Origin: Phycisphaerae bacterium
Lineage (GTDB): Bacteria > Planctomycetota > Phycisphaerae > UBA1845 > PWPN01
Assembly: GCA_012729395.1 (NCBI GenBank)
Contig: JAAYDF010000029.1
Coordinates: forward strand, 1 to 62,352
DNA: 62,352 nucleotides
Reading direction: 5' to 3'
The position numbers were made by a program, and so were the translations under genes. Under the pieces are notes generated by a model. It was not told the origin of the DNA. It searched no databases and saw nothing but the letters and a program-made list of their open reading frames with translations. Shown here piece after piece: positions 34,095 through 43,058 of this stretch (position 1 is the first letter of the stretch; the number at the start of each line of letters is the position of its first letter).

Positions 34095-34871
34095 TTATCC
34101 GCACAGACCAACGAAGAGGGCGAAGCGGCCGGCCTCGTCACCGTCGCGGCGGTGGCTCCAGAAACGCAGATCGCAGATCGAGCACAGACCGGGCAACTCG
34201 ATGCGATCCTCGCCGATGCCGGCGTTCATCAACTGCCGACGGTTGGCGGCCCAGAGATCGAAAATCAGTCGGCCGTTCCGCCGGCGGAAGCATTCCTCGG
34301 AGCAGTCCAGCCGCCCCTCCGCGATGCGTTGCACCTCCGGGCCGACCTCGTAGCAGCACGGCCCGCCGGACGGCGCAACCGCCGCCAGCAGACGCCCCGG
34401 ATCGCTGCCGAACACACGCACCATTTGCCGGACGAGATTCTCCGCCGCCCCCGCCACCGTGCCGCGCCAACTGGCGTGTACCGCCCCGACCGCCGGCCGA
34501 TCCGCGTCGTACACGCACACCAGCGGGCAGTCCGCCGACAGCAGAATCAGCGGCACACCCGGTCGATCGCAGATCAACCCATCCACGAACGGCACCGCGG
34601 TCTGACGCCCGTCCCGCCCTCGGCCGACGTCGCCTGCCTCCACCGCGAGTACCTCCGGCCCGTGCACCTGCGACGGCGAGGTCAGCCGATCGAACGGCAT
34701 CCCCAGAAGCTCGCACACCCGGCGACGAGCGGCCAGGGCATTCTCCCGGCCCACGCCCCGGTGCGGCGCGTAGTTGTACGGCCGGGCCACGACCACGTGG
34801 GCCAAGCCAGGCTCGGTGGCCAACCGCTCGAAGCGAAATACCTTCAACTCGCCATCCGTGGTGCAATGCAT
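34095..34871 (-). CDS. Laccase-domain protein (YfiH/PgeF family)
   Basis: A 258-residue protein starting at 34871, 2 nt after the stop of the alcohol dehydrogenase upstream, so the pair is co-transcribed. Metal-site residues are kept: SQVHG (His), LSADCPLVCVYD (Cys) and GAVHASWRGTVAG (His). The FALFVGL segment closes the fold. The family is described as zinc-dependent purine nucleoside phosphorylase/adenosine deaminase and, in E. coli PgeF, as an editing enzyme for peptidoglycan precursors. Which applies here cannot be told from sequence. Confidence 0.9.
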   Translation of the reverse strand: MHCTTDGELKVFRFERLATEPGLAHVVVARPYNYAPHRGVGRENALAARRRVCELLGMPFDRLTSPSQVHGPEVLAVEAGDVGRGRDGRQTAVPFVDGLICDRPGVPLILLSADCPLVCVYDADRPAVGAVHASWRGTVAGAAENLVRQMVRVFGSDPGRLLAAVAPSGGPCCYEVGPEVQRIAEGRLDCSEECFRRRNGRLIFDLWAANRRQLMNAGIGEDRIELPGLCSICDLRFWSHRRDGDEAGRFALFVGLCG

Positions 34872-34873
34872 GG

Positions 34874-35830
34874 TTATGACGCGACTTTCAGCAGGATCTT
34901 GATGTAGCGGGGGTCGGCGGCCATGGCCAACGCCTCCAGGCCGCGATCTAACGGCAGTGTTCGCGAGACCATGGACTCGACGTCCACTTGCCCACGAGCC
35001 AGGGCCTGAAGGGCGTCCGGGAACGGGCCGCAACGGCTACCCAGCACGGTGATCTCGTTAACCACCACCGGGGCGAGGTTCAGCGGAGCGGCCTCGGCGT
35101 GAGTGCTCTTGAGAATCAGCATCCCACGCGGCCGAAGTAACCGCAGGGCCAGCTCCAGACCCGCCGGCGAACCGCTGCATTCAACCACCACGTCGCGGTC
35201 ACCCCGCGGCCGCACCTCCGCCACCGGAACCGTACGGATGCCCCGTTTCTCGCAGAAGTTGAGGGTCAGTTCGTTTCGCCCAACCACTTCGAGTTCGCAC
35301 CCCGTGGCCTGCAAAACCTGAGCGACCAGCAGACCGAGCCGACCCGAGCCGATGACCGTGACGTGCATCCGCTTCTCGATCGGGTATTGCTTCACCACCT
35401 GGTACGCGGCCGCCAGCGGCTCGACGAAAACCGCCTGCTCATCGGTGACCGTTTCCGGTACCTCGTGAAGATTACGCACCGGCAAAGCCACCTGCTCGGC
35501 GAACACGCCGTCTCGGCCCTGAATGCCGATCACCGTCCGTCGCCGGCAATGATTGGACAGCCCGCGCTGGCACAGCTCGCACCGGCCACACACGCAGTTG
35601 ATCTCCGCCACCACCCGCTTGCCGCGCCACGCACGCGGTCCGCGCAGCACGACGCCCACAAACTCATGCCCCAGTACGCCCCGGAAGCTCATGTAGCCTT
35701 GGGTGATTTCCAGATCCGTCGCGCAGATACCCGCCAAGCGCACCCCGACCAGCGCCTCCTCGGGACCCGGTTGCGGCTCCGGGTAGCGAGGCTCCAGGGA
35801 CAGACTTTCGTTGTAGCAGAGGGCCTTCAC
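34874..35830 (-). CDS. Zinc-dependent alcohol/sugar dehydrogenase (MDR superfamily)
   Basis: A GTG at 35830 gives 318 residues (a TTG at 35878 is possible) beginning VKALCYNESLSLEPRYP. Catalytic-zinc motif RLAGICATDLEI and GHEFVG, structural-zinc cysteines CVCGRCELCQRGLSNHC, and a VIGSGRLGLLVAQV nucleotide-binding turn are all present. It is shorter than the MDR at 12469 and only distantly similar to it. Substrate unknown. It is the first gene of a pair with the laccase-domain protein. Confidence 0.86.
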   Translation of the reverse strand: MKALCYNESLSLEPRYPEPQPGPEEALVGVRLAGICATDLEITQGYMSFRGVLGHEFVGVVLRGPRAWRGKRVVAEINCVCGRCELCQRGLSNHCRRRTVIGIQGRDGVFAEQVALPVRNLHEVPETVTDEQAVFVEPLAAAYQVVKQYPIEKRMHVTVIGSGRLGLLVAQVLQATGCELEVVGRNELTLNFCEKRGIRTVPVAEVRPRGDRDVVVECSGSPAGLELALRLLRPRGMLILKSTHAEAAPLNLAPVVVNEITVLGSRCGPFPDALQALARGQVDVESMVSRTLPLDRGLEALAMAADPRYIKILLKVAS

Positions 35831-35906
35831 CGCCGTCAGTATCGAGCATCGCCGCGAATGGGTCAATTCCGCTGTCAATGCTCGCCCCCGCCGGGCTCAG
35901 AACCCA

Positions 35907-35952
35907 GTCAACTTGTTGATGGCGGACCCAGTCAACTTGTTGATGGGGCCCC
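35907..35952 (+). repeat. Two 24-bp palindromic units
   Basis: GTCAACTTGTTGATGG occurs at 35907 and 35931, exactly 24 bp apart, each with the perfect TCAAC-TT-GTTGA palindrome. They lie between the divergent dehydrogenase and trpA, just before the trpA promoter. Confidence 0.75.
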
Positions 35953-35970
35953 GGCGAGGGACGGGGACTT

Positions 35971-36000
35971 GATTCTGAGGTGGTCTGCCGGTCTGATAGT
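35971..36000 (+). promoter_or_regulatory. Putative promoter for leaderless trpA
   Basis: TTGATT (35971-35976) and GATAGT (35995-36000) are 18 bp apart, and the ATG follows after exactly 7 nt (CGCCGCC). There is no Shine-Dalgarno. Confidence 0.5.
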
Positions 36001-36007
36001 CGCCGCC

Positions 36008-36820
36008 ATGAATACACGAACCAATCGCATCGAAGCCGGGCTCGCAGCCTTGTCCGCCGCCGGACGCAAGGGCCTGTTGCCGTACGTCACCGCCGGTGTG
36101 CCGAACATCGAGACCACCGAGCGCATCCTCGAGGCCCTCGCAGACCTGGGCGTAACCGCGGTAGAGCTGGGTATTCCGTACTCTGACTCGATCGCCGACG
36201 GTCCGGTGATCCAGGCCTCCTTCGCCCGAGCCCTCGACCGCGGGGTTCGCGTGCGGGAGATCCTGGCCATGGTCAAGCGGTTCCGACGATCGCATGAGTT
36301 ACCGCTTCTGGCGATGCTTTCGTATTCGATCGTCTGCCGCGTCGGTGTCGACGCTTTCATCGGGCGAGTGGCCGAGGCGGGCATCGACGGGCTGATTCTG
36401 CCCGATCTGCCCTTGGAGGAGGCTCCGCCGGTAGCGGAACGTGTAGCCGCGGCGGGTCTGTGCCTTCCCCTGCTCGTGTCGCCGGCCTCGCCCCCTGAAA
36501 GGCGTCGGCGGATCGCCCAACTGTCTAGCGGGTTCGTCTACTACATCTCGGTCACCGGTATCACCGGCGAGCGGAACCAGTTGCCGCCAGACCTGGTGCA
36601 GAACGTGCACGATCTGCGGCAGGCCTCCGGGCAGCCGGTTGTGGTCGGGTTCGGGATCGGCACGGCGGATCAAGTTCGGCTGGTCTGCCAGGAGGCCGAC
36701 GGAGCGATCATCGGCAGTGCCCTGGTGCGGCGCATCCTCGAGGCGGAGGACGCCGGCCAGGATGTCGTCCAAGTCGCCGCCAGTGCGGTCCGTGAGTGGA
36801 TGACCGGGCTGCCGGGGTAG
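36008..36820 (+). CDS. trpA: Tryptophan synthase alpha chain
   Basis: The ATG at 36008 gives 270 residues, normal for TrpA. Signatures are LLPYVTAGVPN (catalytic Glu region shifted), VELGIPYSDSIADGPVIQAS with the catalytic aspartate, LAMLSYSIVCRVGVDAFI, DGLILPDLPLEEA, YYISVTGITGERN and VVVGFGIGTADQV. It cleaves indole-3-glycerol phosphate to indole, which passes to the beta chain. No trpB is beside it. It uses the product of TrpC, encoded at 21599. Confidence 0.95.
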   Translation: MNTRTNRIEAGLAALSAAGRKGLLPYVTAGVPNIETTERILEALADLGVTAVELGIPYSDSIADGPVIQASFARALDRGVRVREILAMVKRFRRSHELPLLAMLSYSIVCRVGVDAFIGRVAEAGIDGLILPDLPLEEAPPVAERVAAAGLCLPLLVSPASPPERRRRIAQLSSGFVYYISVTGITGERNQLPPDLVQNVHDLRQASGQPVVVGFGIGTADQVRLVCQEADGAIIGSALVRRILEAEDAGQDVVQVAASAVREWMTGLPG

Positions 36821-37017
36821 GCTGGCTTCTGTAGCGAGGACGGGGCACACCCGCATGCGAAACCTTAGCATGACAACGATGGCTTGGGCTTTCCGGTAGC
36901 GGCCGCCCTCTCCGCCGCCTGAAGATCTCTCGCCGTCCAGCGGCCGCCAGGGGCGGCGGCCGCCACAAGGCAGCCCAGCGGCCGCTACAAGGCAGCGCTG
37001 CCATAGCGGGCACGCGG

Positions 37018-38046
37018 TCAGCGGACCTTGATGACCTGCCCGGTCTGGGCGCTTTGCTTCTCGATCAGGGCGATGCCCACCGCGTCGCGGCTTTCAGCAG
37101 GCGTGCTCGTCCGCGGCGCCTCGTTTCGCTCGATACAGCCCAGGAAGTAATCGATCTCGTTGTAGTAGCCGTCGTTGGGCTGCATCTCCGGTGTCTCCTT
37201 GCCGCCGTCCGGGGTGTAAACGGTCAGCGGCTGGCCGGTGCAGATATCAAAAACCACCGCTCCCTTCTCAAACCTGGCGGTGAATCCCATGTTGAAGCCG
37301 AATGCGGGCGGCATGTCCCAGTACCCCTCAAGCTGCACCACGAGATCCGGGCGATAGTGCCACAAAGCGTGGACGCGATCGTACGCCCCTGCGGTCCGCT
37401 GACAGGCCTGGGCGCAAATCGCCTCCGGCTTGCCCAGCAGGAAAAGGGCAAAGTCTACGTCGTGCACGTGCAAATCCAGAATGGCTCCGCCGGACAGGGC
37501 CGGGTCGAGAATCCAGTTGTTCAGCGAGTAGCCTGGCGTGCTGGCTTGCCGCCGGAGGTGCAGTGCCTTGAGCTCTCCGTAACGGCGGTCGTCGATGGCT
37601 TGTTTGAGCCAGACGCATTCCGGCCAGAAGCGGATGCACTGAGCGATCATGAAGCGGCCCTTGGCTGACGCGGCGGCGGCCAGCATCTCATCGCATTCCT
37701 GCAAGTTGAGCGCCATGGGCTTTTCGCTGAGGACGTGCTTGCCGGCCTTCAGGGCGGCGATGGCCATCTCCTTGTGCAGATAGGTCGGCACGCAAATGTC
37801 GACCAGATCAACCTTCGGGTCCGCGATCAGTTCCTTCCAGTCCGCGTATGGCCGGATGTCTCCCAGATCGCGCCGCGTGCCCTGCGTGTCGCCGACGTTC
37901 CCACCGACGCCTGACCAGTCGCCCAGCCGTCGCGGCTCTTCCTTGTCACACAAAGCGACGAGCTTGCACCGATCGGTGAGTTTTTCGTACTGGTTGAAGT
38001 GGTTTCGCCCGATGAACCCCGCTCCGATGATGCCAACGCCGATCAT
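37018..38046 (-). CDS. Gfo/Idh/MocA family NAD(P)-dependent oxidoreductase
   Basis: The start at 38046 has AAGGAGAG about 6 nt upstream; 342 residues. An N-terminal Rossmann fold (VGIIGAGFIGRNHF) is followed by DICVPTYLHKEMAI and HVLSEKPMALN, with the conserved EKP lysine. The C-terminal domain has GGAILDLHVHDVDFAL, the substrate-site DxxxHD-type motif. Members oxidise or epimerise sugars and inositols. It is divergent from a GH94-like phosphorylase, which suggests a carbohydrate-utilisation locus. The preceding intergenic stretch (36821-37017) contains only GCGGCCGC-rich repeat sequence. Confidence 0.9.
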   Translation of the reverse strand: MIGVGIIGAGFIGRNHFNQYEKLTDRCKLVALCDKEEPRRLGDWSGVGGNVGDTQGTRRDLGDIRPYADWKELIADPKVDLVDICVPTYLHKEMAIAALKAGKHVLSEKPMALNLQECDEMLAAAASAKGRFMIAQCIRFWPECVWLKQAIDDRRYGELKALHLRRQASTPGYSLNNWILDPALSGGAILDLHVHDVDFALFLLGKPEAICAQACQRTAGAYDRVHALWHYRPDLVVQLEGYWDMPPAFGFNMGFTARFEKGAVVFDICTGQPLTVYTPDGGKETPEMQPNDGYYNEIDYFLGCIERNEAPRTSTPAESRDAVGIALIEKQSAQTGQVIKVR

Positions 38047-38164
38047 GCCTGCTCTCCTTAACCTGGACAAACTTGGCAATATCCAACGCCTAGGATAAGG
38101 TGACCCGGCCGGTCAGGCAAGACAGCCCAGCGCACCCGCGTGCCGGGTAAGACGCACTCAGGAG

Positions 38165-38235
38165 CCGGGGTGATAACCACCGGTTCTCGTCGTCTCGGAG
38201 CAACTCCAGGATGAGCCGGGGGTGACAACCCCCGG
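38165..38235 (+). repeat. Two CCGGGGGT-type hairpins in tandem
   Basis: CCGGGGTGATAACCACCGG at 38165-38183 (one imperfect arm) and the perfect CCGGGGGT-GACA-ACCCCCGG at 38216-38235 lie 51 bp apart, between divergent genes. The same hairpin occurs at 56673-56692. Confidence 0.75.
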
Positions 38236-38265
38236 TTTCTGCACCTTTCCGGAGCAGCGACACCC

Positions 38266-40761
38266 ATGCCCACTGCCATCGAGGAAACGCTCAACCGCTT
38301 GCACCAGAATCTGCATGCGGGCAGGCTGCCGCGGGAGGGCATCGATCCACAAGCCTGGCAGACCCTGTTGAATCGTTACGCGCGTTTTGAGGACACCCGC
38401 GACGCGGCGGGTTTCCTGACCGACAGCGAGGTGGTTATCACCAGCCTGCGTACACCCCGGCCGTGCCTGCACCTGATGGCCTCCGGCTTGCCGCGCGAGG
38501 TGGGCACCTGGGGAAGCTTCTGGGACCAACTCGGCGGCGGGTTCTCGTGCCTGACCAGCGTGCTGGCTGGCCGCATGACCAGCCACCTGGACACCAACTA
38601 CGTGCCCACCGCCCCGGAGCCGCAGGATGTCCGCCGATTCTTCATCCACGAGCAGGGGCGGGCCTGGCCCATGTTCCCCGTCCCCGGCGTCGAGGAGGAC
38701 GCCTACTCCGGCTGGCGTTGCCTCCAGGGACTGGACCGCATGGCCCTGCACGCGGAGCGGGGCGGGCTCACCTGCTCGCTGGAAGTCAGCGTGCACCCAG
38801 GTCTGCCGCTCGAAAGCTGGCAGGTGAGTGTCAGCAACACGGGCGATACCCCGCGGCGGTTTTCCTGGTTCGCCGACGTGCGAGTGAATGTGGACTCCTT
38901 CCCCTCCTACTACTTCGTTCCACGGATCGTGTGCGAAGGCCTGCTCGAAGAGGATGCGCTGGTTTTCCTGAACCACGACCAGAACAACCGGCATCGGCGG
39001 CAGGCTTTCTTCCTGGCCCGGCCGAGGTTTGCCGGCTTCGACATGATGGGCGAGATCTACAACGGCGTCGGTGGGCGAAGCGTGCCGCCGGCCGCGGTGC
39101 GGGAAGGACGCTGCCGCAATTCGCTGGGCTTGCAGCCGTACGCGGGGCTGGTGGCCGCGGCCCAATTCAACGCCGATCTCGCCCCCGGCGAGTCCGCGCG
39201 CTGGGTGTGCGCCTACGGCTGGTGCCCCTACGAGACCGACCAGCGCCGCGAGTATCTGGCCCGTGTTCGCTCCGACGTGCTCGCCGATCCCGATCACTGT
39301 ACCAGCGCGGTCAGAAGGGGCTGGATGGAACGCATCCAATCCAGCATGATCCGCACGCCGTCGGCGGACCTCGATCGCTACTTCAACATCTGGTCGCGCT
39401 ACCAGGCCCGCAATCAGTCGCGTTTCTGCCGGGCCCTGGACAAGATCGGATATCGCGATGTCTTGCAGGATTTGCTCGGCGTCTGCGACTGCGAGCCAAG
39501 CTTCGTGCGCCGGCAACTGCTGCACACCCTGCGCTACCAAGCCGCCGACGGACGGGCCGTCCGCCAGTACGAAGCCTGCCCCGGGGCCGGCCAAGACATG
39601 CGCATGTACATGGACTCCTCGTCCTGGATTCCCGACACGTTGGTGCAGTACCTCAAGGAGAGCGGCGACTTCGGCGTGCTCGATGAACCGGTGGCGTATT
39701 TCGACATGCAGACCCAGCAGCCCGACGACACGCACACCGGCACGGTCTACGAGCACGCCCTGGCCGCGGTTCGCTCCCTGGCCGCCAACACCGGCTACCA
39801 TGGCCTGTGTCGCATCGGCTACGGTGACTGGAACGACGCTTTGTCCGGCATCGGCGGCGAGAAGGGCGTCAGCGTGTGGCTTTCCTGTGCCTGCATCCAT
39901 GCCGCCCAGCGAATGGAGGAACTGGCCAGCCATCTTGGCCGCGAGGACCACGCCCGAGAGATGCACGGCCTCATCGACACGCTGACGCGGCGGATCAACG
40001 AGCATGCTTGGGACGGCAAGTGGTACATCTACGCGATCAACGGTCGCGGCCTGCCGATCGGCTCGAAGGACAACCCTGAGGGCCGCATCCATCTCAACGT
40101 CAACACCTGGGCCCTGTTCACCGGCGTGGCCGCAGCCGCCGGCAGAGAAGAGGCGGTCCACGCCGCCATCGAGCGACTCGCCACGCCGCTGGGCCATAGG
40201 CTCCTGGCCCCGCCGTACTCGCAACGCAGCCGTGCCGACGTCGGACGCATCGCCGACCAGAAGCCGGGCCTCTTCGAAAACGGCAGCCTCTATCTGCACG
40301 GGGAAGCCTTTTATCTGTACGCACTCGTGCACGCCGGACGCGGCGACGAATGCTACGATTGGCTGGTGCGCACCCTGCCTTCCAGCTTGGTGCAGGATCT
40401 CGCCACCGGTCCCCGCCAGCAGCAGTCCAACTTCACCGTCGGGCCAGACCACCCAGCCTACGGAAAGCAGCTGTTCAGCAACTTCACCGGCTCGGTCTCC
40501 TGGTATCGCCGGGTGATTGAGAGGCTGGTCGGCGTGTGGGCCGACTTCGATGCCTTGGTCATCCAACCGTGTCCACCCAAGACCTGGACGAATTACGAGG
40601 TGCGGCGACAATGGCGCGGAAGGGCGGTGCATGTCGCCTTCAAGCGGACCGGGCCGCCTGGTGCCCGCATCCGACTCAACGGCCAGGCCTGCGGGCAGCG
40701 CGTGCCGCTGGCCAGCCTGTCGACGTCGAAGGTGAACCGCATCGAGGTGGAGTTCGGGTAA
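38266..40761 (+). CDS. GH94-like glycoside phosphorylase (cellobiose/chitobiose phosphorylase family)
   Basis: The 831-residue protein starts just after a hairpin pair. An N-terminal beta-sandwich (MASGLPREVGTWGS, SLEVSVHPGLPLESWQVSV) leads to an (alpha/alpha)6 barrel with GYGDWNDALSGIGG at about 518-531, which holds the acid catalyst aspartate of GH94 enzymes. SNFTGSVSWYRRVIERL near 750 and a short beta C-terminal domain (IRLNGQACG) complete the family layout. Such enzymes split beta-linked disaccharides with phosphate; GH94 is the best fit, but the linkage is unknown. An aldo/keto reductase lies 111 bp downstream and a Gfo/Idh/MocA gene is divergent. Confidence 0.85.
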   Translation: MPTAIEETLNRLHQNLHAGRLPREGIDPQAWQTLLNRYARFEDTRDAAGFLTDSEVVITSLRTPRPCLHLMASGLPREVGTWGSFWDQLGGGFSCLTSVLAGRMTSHLDTNYVPTAPEPQDVRRFFIHEQGRAWPMFPVPGVEEDAYSGWRCLQGLDRMALHAERGGLTCSLEVSVHPGLPLESWQVSVSNTGDTPRRFSWFADVRVNVDSFPSYYFVPRIVCEGLLEEDALVFLNHDQNNRHRRQAFFLARPRFAGFDMMGEIYNGVGGRSVPPAAVREGRCRNSLGLQPYAGLVAAAQFNADLAPGESARWVCAYGWCPYETDQRREYLARVRSDVLADPDHCTSAVRRGWMERIQSSMIRTPSADLDRYFNIWSRYQARNQSRFCRALDKIGYRDVLQDLLGVCDCEPSFVRRQLLHTLRYQAADGRAVRQYEACPGAGQDMRMYMDSSSWIPDTLVQYLKESGDFGVLDEPVAYFDMQTQQPDDTHTGTVYEHALAAVRSLAANTGYHGLCRIGYGDWNDALSGIGGEKGVSVWLSCACIHAAQRMEELASHLGREDHAREMHGLIDTLTRRINEHAWDGKWYIYAINGRGLPIGSKDNPEGRIHLNVNTWALFTGVAAAAGREEAVHAAIERLATPLGHRLLAPPYSQRSRADVGRIADQKPGLFENGSLYLHGEAFYLYALVHAGRGDECYDWLVRTLPSSLVQDLATGPRQQQSNFTVGPDHPAYGKQLFSNFTGSVSWYRRVIERLVGVWADFDALVIQPCPPKTWTNYEVRRQWRGRAVHVAFKRTGPPGARIRLNGQACGQRVPLASLSTSKVNRIEVEFG

Positions 40762-40784
40762 GAACGTGTGCGAGAACGTCATGC

Positions 40785-40808
40785 GGAACCGCGACCGTCA
40801 GGAAGCGG
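40785..40808 (+). repeat. Half-copy of the CCGCGACCGTAAGGGAGCGG repeat
   Basis: GAACCGCGACCGTCAGGAAG plus CGGT matches the left arm of the 59255 inverted repeat. It lies between the phosphorylase and the aldo/keto reductase. Confidence 0.55.
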
Positions 40809-40872
40809 TAGCTTGGATGCCCCTGAAAACCCTTGAGGAGGTAGGGGCCACTGGAAACGCGAGGAGGCCATG

Positions 40873-41811
40873 ATGGCGGAGAAGATCAAGCTCGGGCGAA
40901 CGGATCTACAGGTCAGTCGCGTTTGCTTCGGCTGCTGGCAGATGGCAGCCAATGAGTATTGGCCGGTGGTCGAGGAAGATCGCCTCACCCGGGCTGTGCG
41001 GCGGGCGATCGAGCTGGGCATCAACTTCTTCGATACCGCCGACGCCTACGGCGATGGGTTTGCCGAACAGTTGCTGGGTCGCATGCTCAAGGGTATCCCA
41101 CGCGAGGCCTTTGTGCTCGCCACCAAGGTCTACCACCATTGGCTTGGCGAGCCGGGATCGCCGCGCGTTGGCGATTTGTCCGGCGATTACATCGTCTGGG
41201 AATGCGAGCAATCGCTCAAACGCCTGGGCCTCGACCACATCGACCTTTACCAGGCCCACACCTTCGACGTGATGACCCACCTGGAAGAGACCGCGCGGGC
41301 CTTCGAGAAACTCAAGAAAGACGGCAAGATCCGGTTCTACGGCGTGAGCAACTTCAACGTGGAACAGCTCCGAGCGGCCAACACCTTCGGGCACTTCGAT
41401 ACCGTCCAACCGCGGTACAACCTGCTCGATCGCGAGTTCGAGAGCAGCTTGGGGCCGCTTTGCATGACCCACAACCTCGGCGTGCTGACCTACAGCTCGC
41501 TGCAGTATGGCTTGCTCACGGGCAAGTTCACCGGCACCGAGACCTTCAACGACGTGCGGGCCATGAGCCCCATGTTCAAGGGCGAGGCCTTCCGCGCCAA
41601 CGTGGAGAAGGTCAACCGACTTCGCCCCATCGGCGACCGGCTTGGACGCAGTATCACCCAATTGTCGATCCGTGCGCTGCTTGAGCACCCGGCCGTGCAC
41701 TGCGCCATCGTCGGCATCAAGAACGAGAAGCAGATCGAGGAGGCCGCCGGGGCTCTGGGTTGGCGCCTGTCACGCGAGGACTACTACGCCATCCGCCAAG
41801 CCACGACGTAA
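40873..41811 (+). CDS. Aldo/keto reductase
   Basis: The second of two adjacent ATGs (40873) is chosen because GGAGG lies 5 nt upstream; 312 residues. AKR motifs are KLGRTDLQVSRVCFGCW, FDTADAYGDG (Asp and catalytic Tyr), LATKVYHH (Lys), DLYQAHTFD (His) and the NADPH-binding C-terminal region QLSIRALLEHP with VGIKNEKQIEEA. It reduces aldehydes or ketones of sugars, or oxidises them, with NADP(H). Genomic context (GH94-like gene before it) suggests a sugar substrate. Confidence 0.93.
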   Translation: MAEKIKLGRTDLQVSRVCFGCWQMAANEYWPVVEEDRLTRAVRRAIELGINFFDTADAYGDGFAEQLLGRMLKGIPREAFVLATKVYHHWLGEPGSPRVGDLSGDYIVWECEQSLKRLGLDHIDLYQAHTFDVMTHLEETARAFEKLKKDGKIRFYGVSNFNVEQLRAANTFGHFDTVQPRYNLLDREFESSLGPLCMTHNLGVLTYSSLQYGLLTGKFTGTETFNDVRAMSPMFKGEAFRANVEKVNRLRPIGDRLGRSITQLSIRALLEHPAVHCAIVGIKNEKQIEEAAGALGWRLSREDYYAIRQATT

Positions 41812-41832
41812 CGGCCGCCACGGGGGGCGGCC
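41812..41832. terminator. GC-rich hairpin between convergent genes
   Basis: CGGCCGCC-ACGG-GGGCGGCCG starts right at the stop of the aldo/keto reductase and ends 1 nt before the stop of the convergent hydrolase. It resembles the GGCCGC repeat family. It may block read-through in both directions, though no U-tract is present. Confidence 0.5.
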
Positions 41833-41833
41833 G

Positions 41834-42640
41834 CTACGGGTGGGCCGCCGACACCGGTTGATCGCCACAGGGGCGATCATGACGAGGCGGGCCCGCCAGC
41901 AGTGGTGCGATTCGCTCCGCCACGAACCGGGCCGACGTGATGGTGAAATGGTCCCCGAAGTAGTTCAGACGCAAATCCCTGGGTGACCAAGCATGTTGCG
42001 TGAGTCCCGCAGGCGGATTCCTGAATCCCACCATGCCCGCCGCCAACCCCCGCCGCCGATCATTGCAGCCGAAGACCCACGGCCCCAGACCGTTGATCAG
42101 GCAGTCCAGCGGCGAATGGAACGAGTGGACCGCCCGTGCCCGGTGGACTGAGTCGTGCAGGGGGTAGCTCGGCGAAACAGTCGCCAACAGGAGAATCACC
42201 GTGCCGAGCGGCCGGGTGTCCCCGAGCAAACCGACAGCCTCGGTCACCAAGTAGCAGCCGCTGGAGTAGCCGCACAAGTGGATGGCGATATTGGGGTGCT
42301 CCTTGACTGTGCTGTCGATGAGCCGGGCCAGTCTGGCCGCCTTCGCCAGAAGCCGCTCGTGCCGCATCAGATCGGGGATGACCAGCAGGGCGCCGGCCCG
42401 TTTGCTCCAGCGGAACAGCCGAATCTGTCCGTTGTAACCTCCCCGCCGCAGTCCTCGCACAAACGGCAGGAAGCCCCAGATGATGAAAAGCCATCGCACC
42501 GGCTCGACAAAGATCACGATGCCATCGCGCGGGTCACCGTCGCCAGCCAGCCTTCGGACCTGCCGGCGGTGGCGGATAACCGCCAGGAGCCACAGCCCAG
42601 CCAAGCCGATCGTCGCGATCATCCATGTCAGCGAGTCCAC
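41834..42640 (-). CDS. Membrane-anchored alpha/beta-hydrolase-like protein
   Basis: A GTG at 42640 with GGAGG about 8 nt upstream starts a 268-residue protein. An N-terminal helix (WMIATIGLAGLWLLAVI) probably anchors it. The nucleophile elbow CGYSSGCYL (G-x-S-x-G) near residue 124 and a late GDHFTI histidine suggest a serine esterase or lipase fold, with the aspartate unclear (a candidate lies in SPLDCL). No named family is recognised. It is convergent with the aldo/keto reductase and may be an unrelated unit. Confidence 0.65.
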   Translation of the reverse strand: MDSLTWMIATIGLAGLWLLAVIRHRRQVRRLAGDGDPRDGIVIFVEPVRWLFIIWGFLPFVRGLRRGGYNGQIRLFRWSKRAGALLVIPDLMRHERLLAKAARLARLIDSTVKEHPNIAIHLCGYSSGCYLVTEAVGLLGDTRPLGTVILLLATVSPSYPLHDSVHRARAVHSFHSPLDCLINGLGPWVFGCNDRRRGLAAGMVGFRNPPAGLTQHAWSPRDLRLNYFGDHFTITSARFVAERIAPLLAGPPRHDRPCGDQPVSAAHP

Positions 42641-43058
42641 TCGGTGAACCTCCGGTCATGCACCTCGTCGGCGTACATCGGTTGGCCTCGATACGCACGT
42701 TGGCCCCATGTGGTTGGCAAGGAAGCCTGTTTCTGTCGCGGGCGGTGGTCCTGGCCGGCTGCCCACTGACCATGCAGACCGCTGGCCTGTCATGCCAACT
42801 CGGCGTCGCCGGGTGCGACTTATGGGGCCTTGCTCGTTTTGCCGGATCCCCAAAACACCGTCTGGGGGATTGCCACCACGCCGTGAGTCGCTAATATACC
42901 GCTGTTAGCAGAATGCAGTGAGGTCGGTGTACGGTGCCACATGCCGTCCTTTCCCCGTCTGCCTGGCGAGCATACGGGCGTGCATCTTGTGTCGAACGCC
43001 GATATAATGCCCGGAGAGTAGCCGGTGTGCTGATCACCTGAGGCTGTGGAAACTCCAG
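42641..43058. other. 418-bp divergent intergenic region with a -10 box at 43004
   Basis: No gene is recognised. TATAATGCC at 43004-43012 is a good -10 element for the reductase gene at 43059, though no -35 is evident. ATCCCC/GGGGGAT arms around 42846-42871 can form a hairpin. Confidence 0.5.

Noticed and set aside
38158-40782. An 874-codon frame opposite the GH94-like gene
   Set aside because: It is a shadow of the real gene on the plus strand, favoured by high GC at third positions; the translation is rich in Arg, Gly and Ala and shows no family motif.
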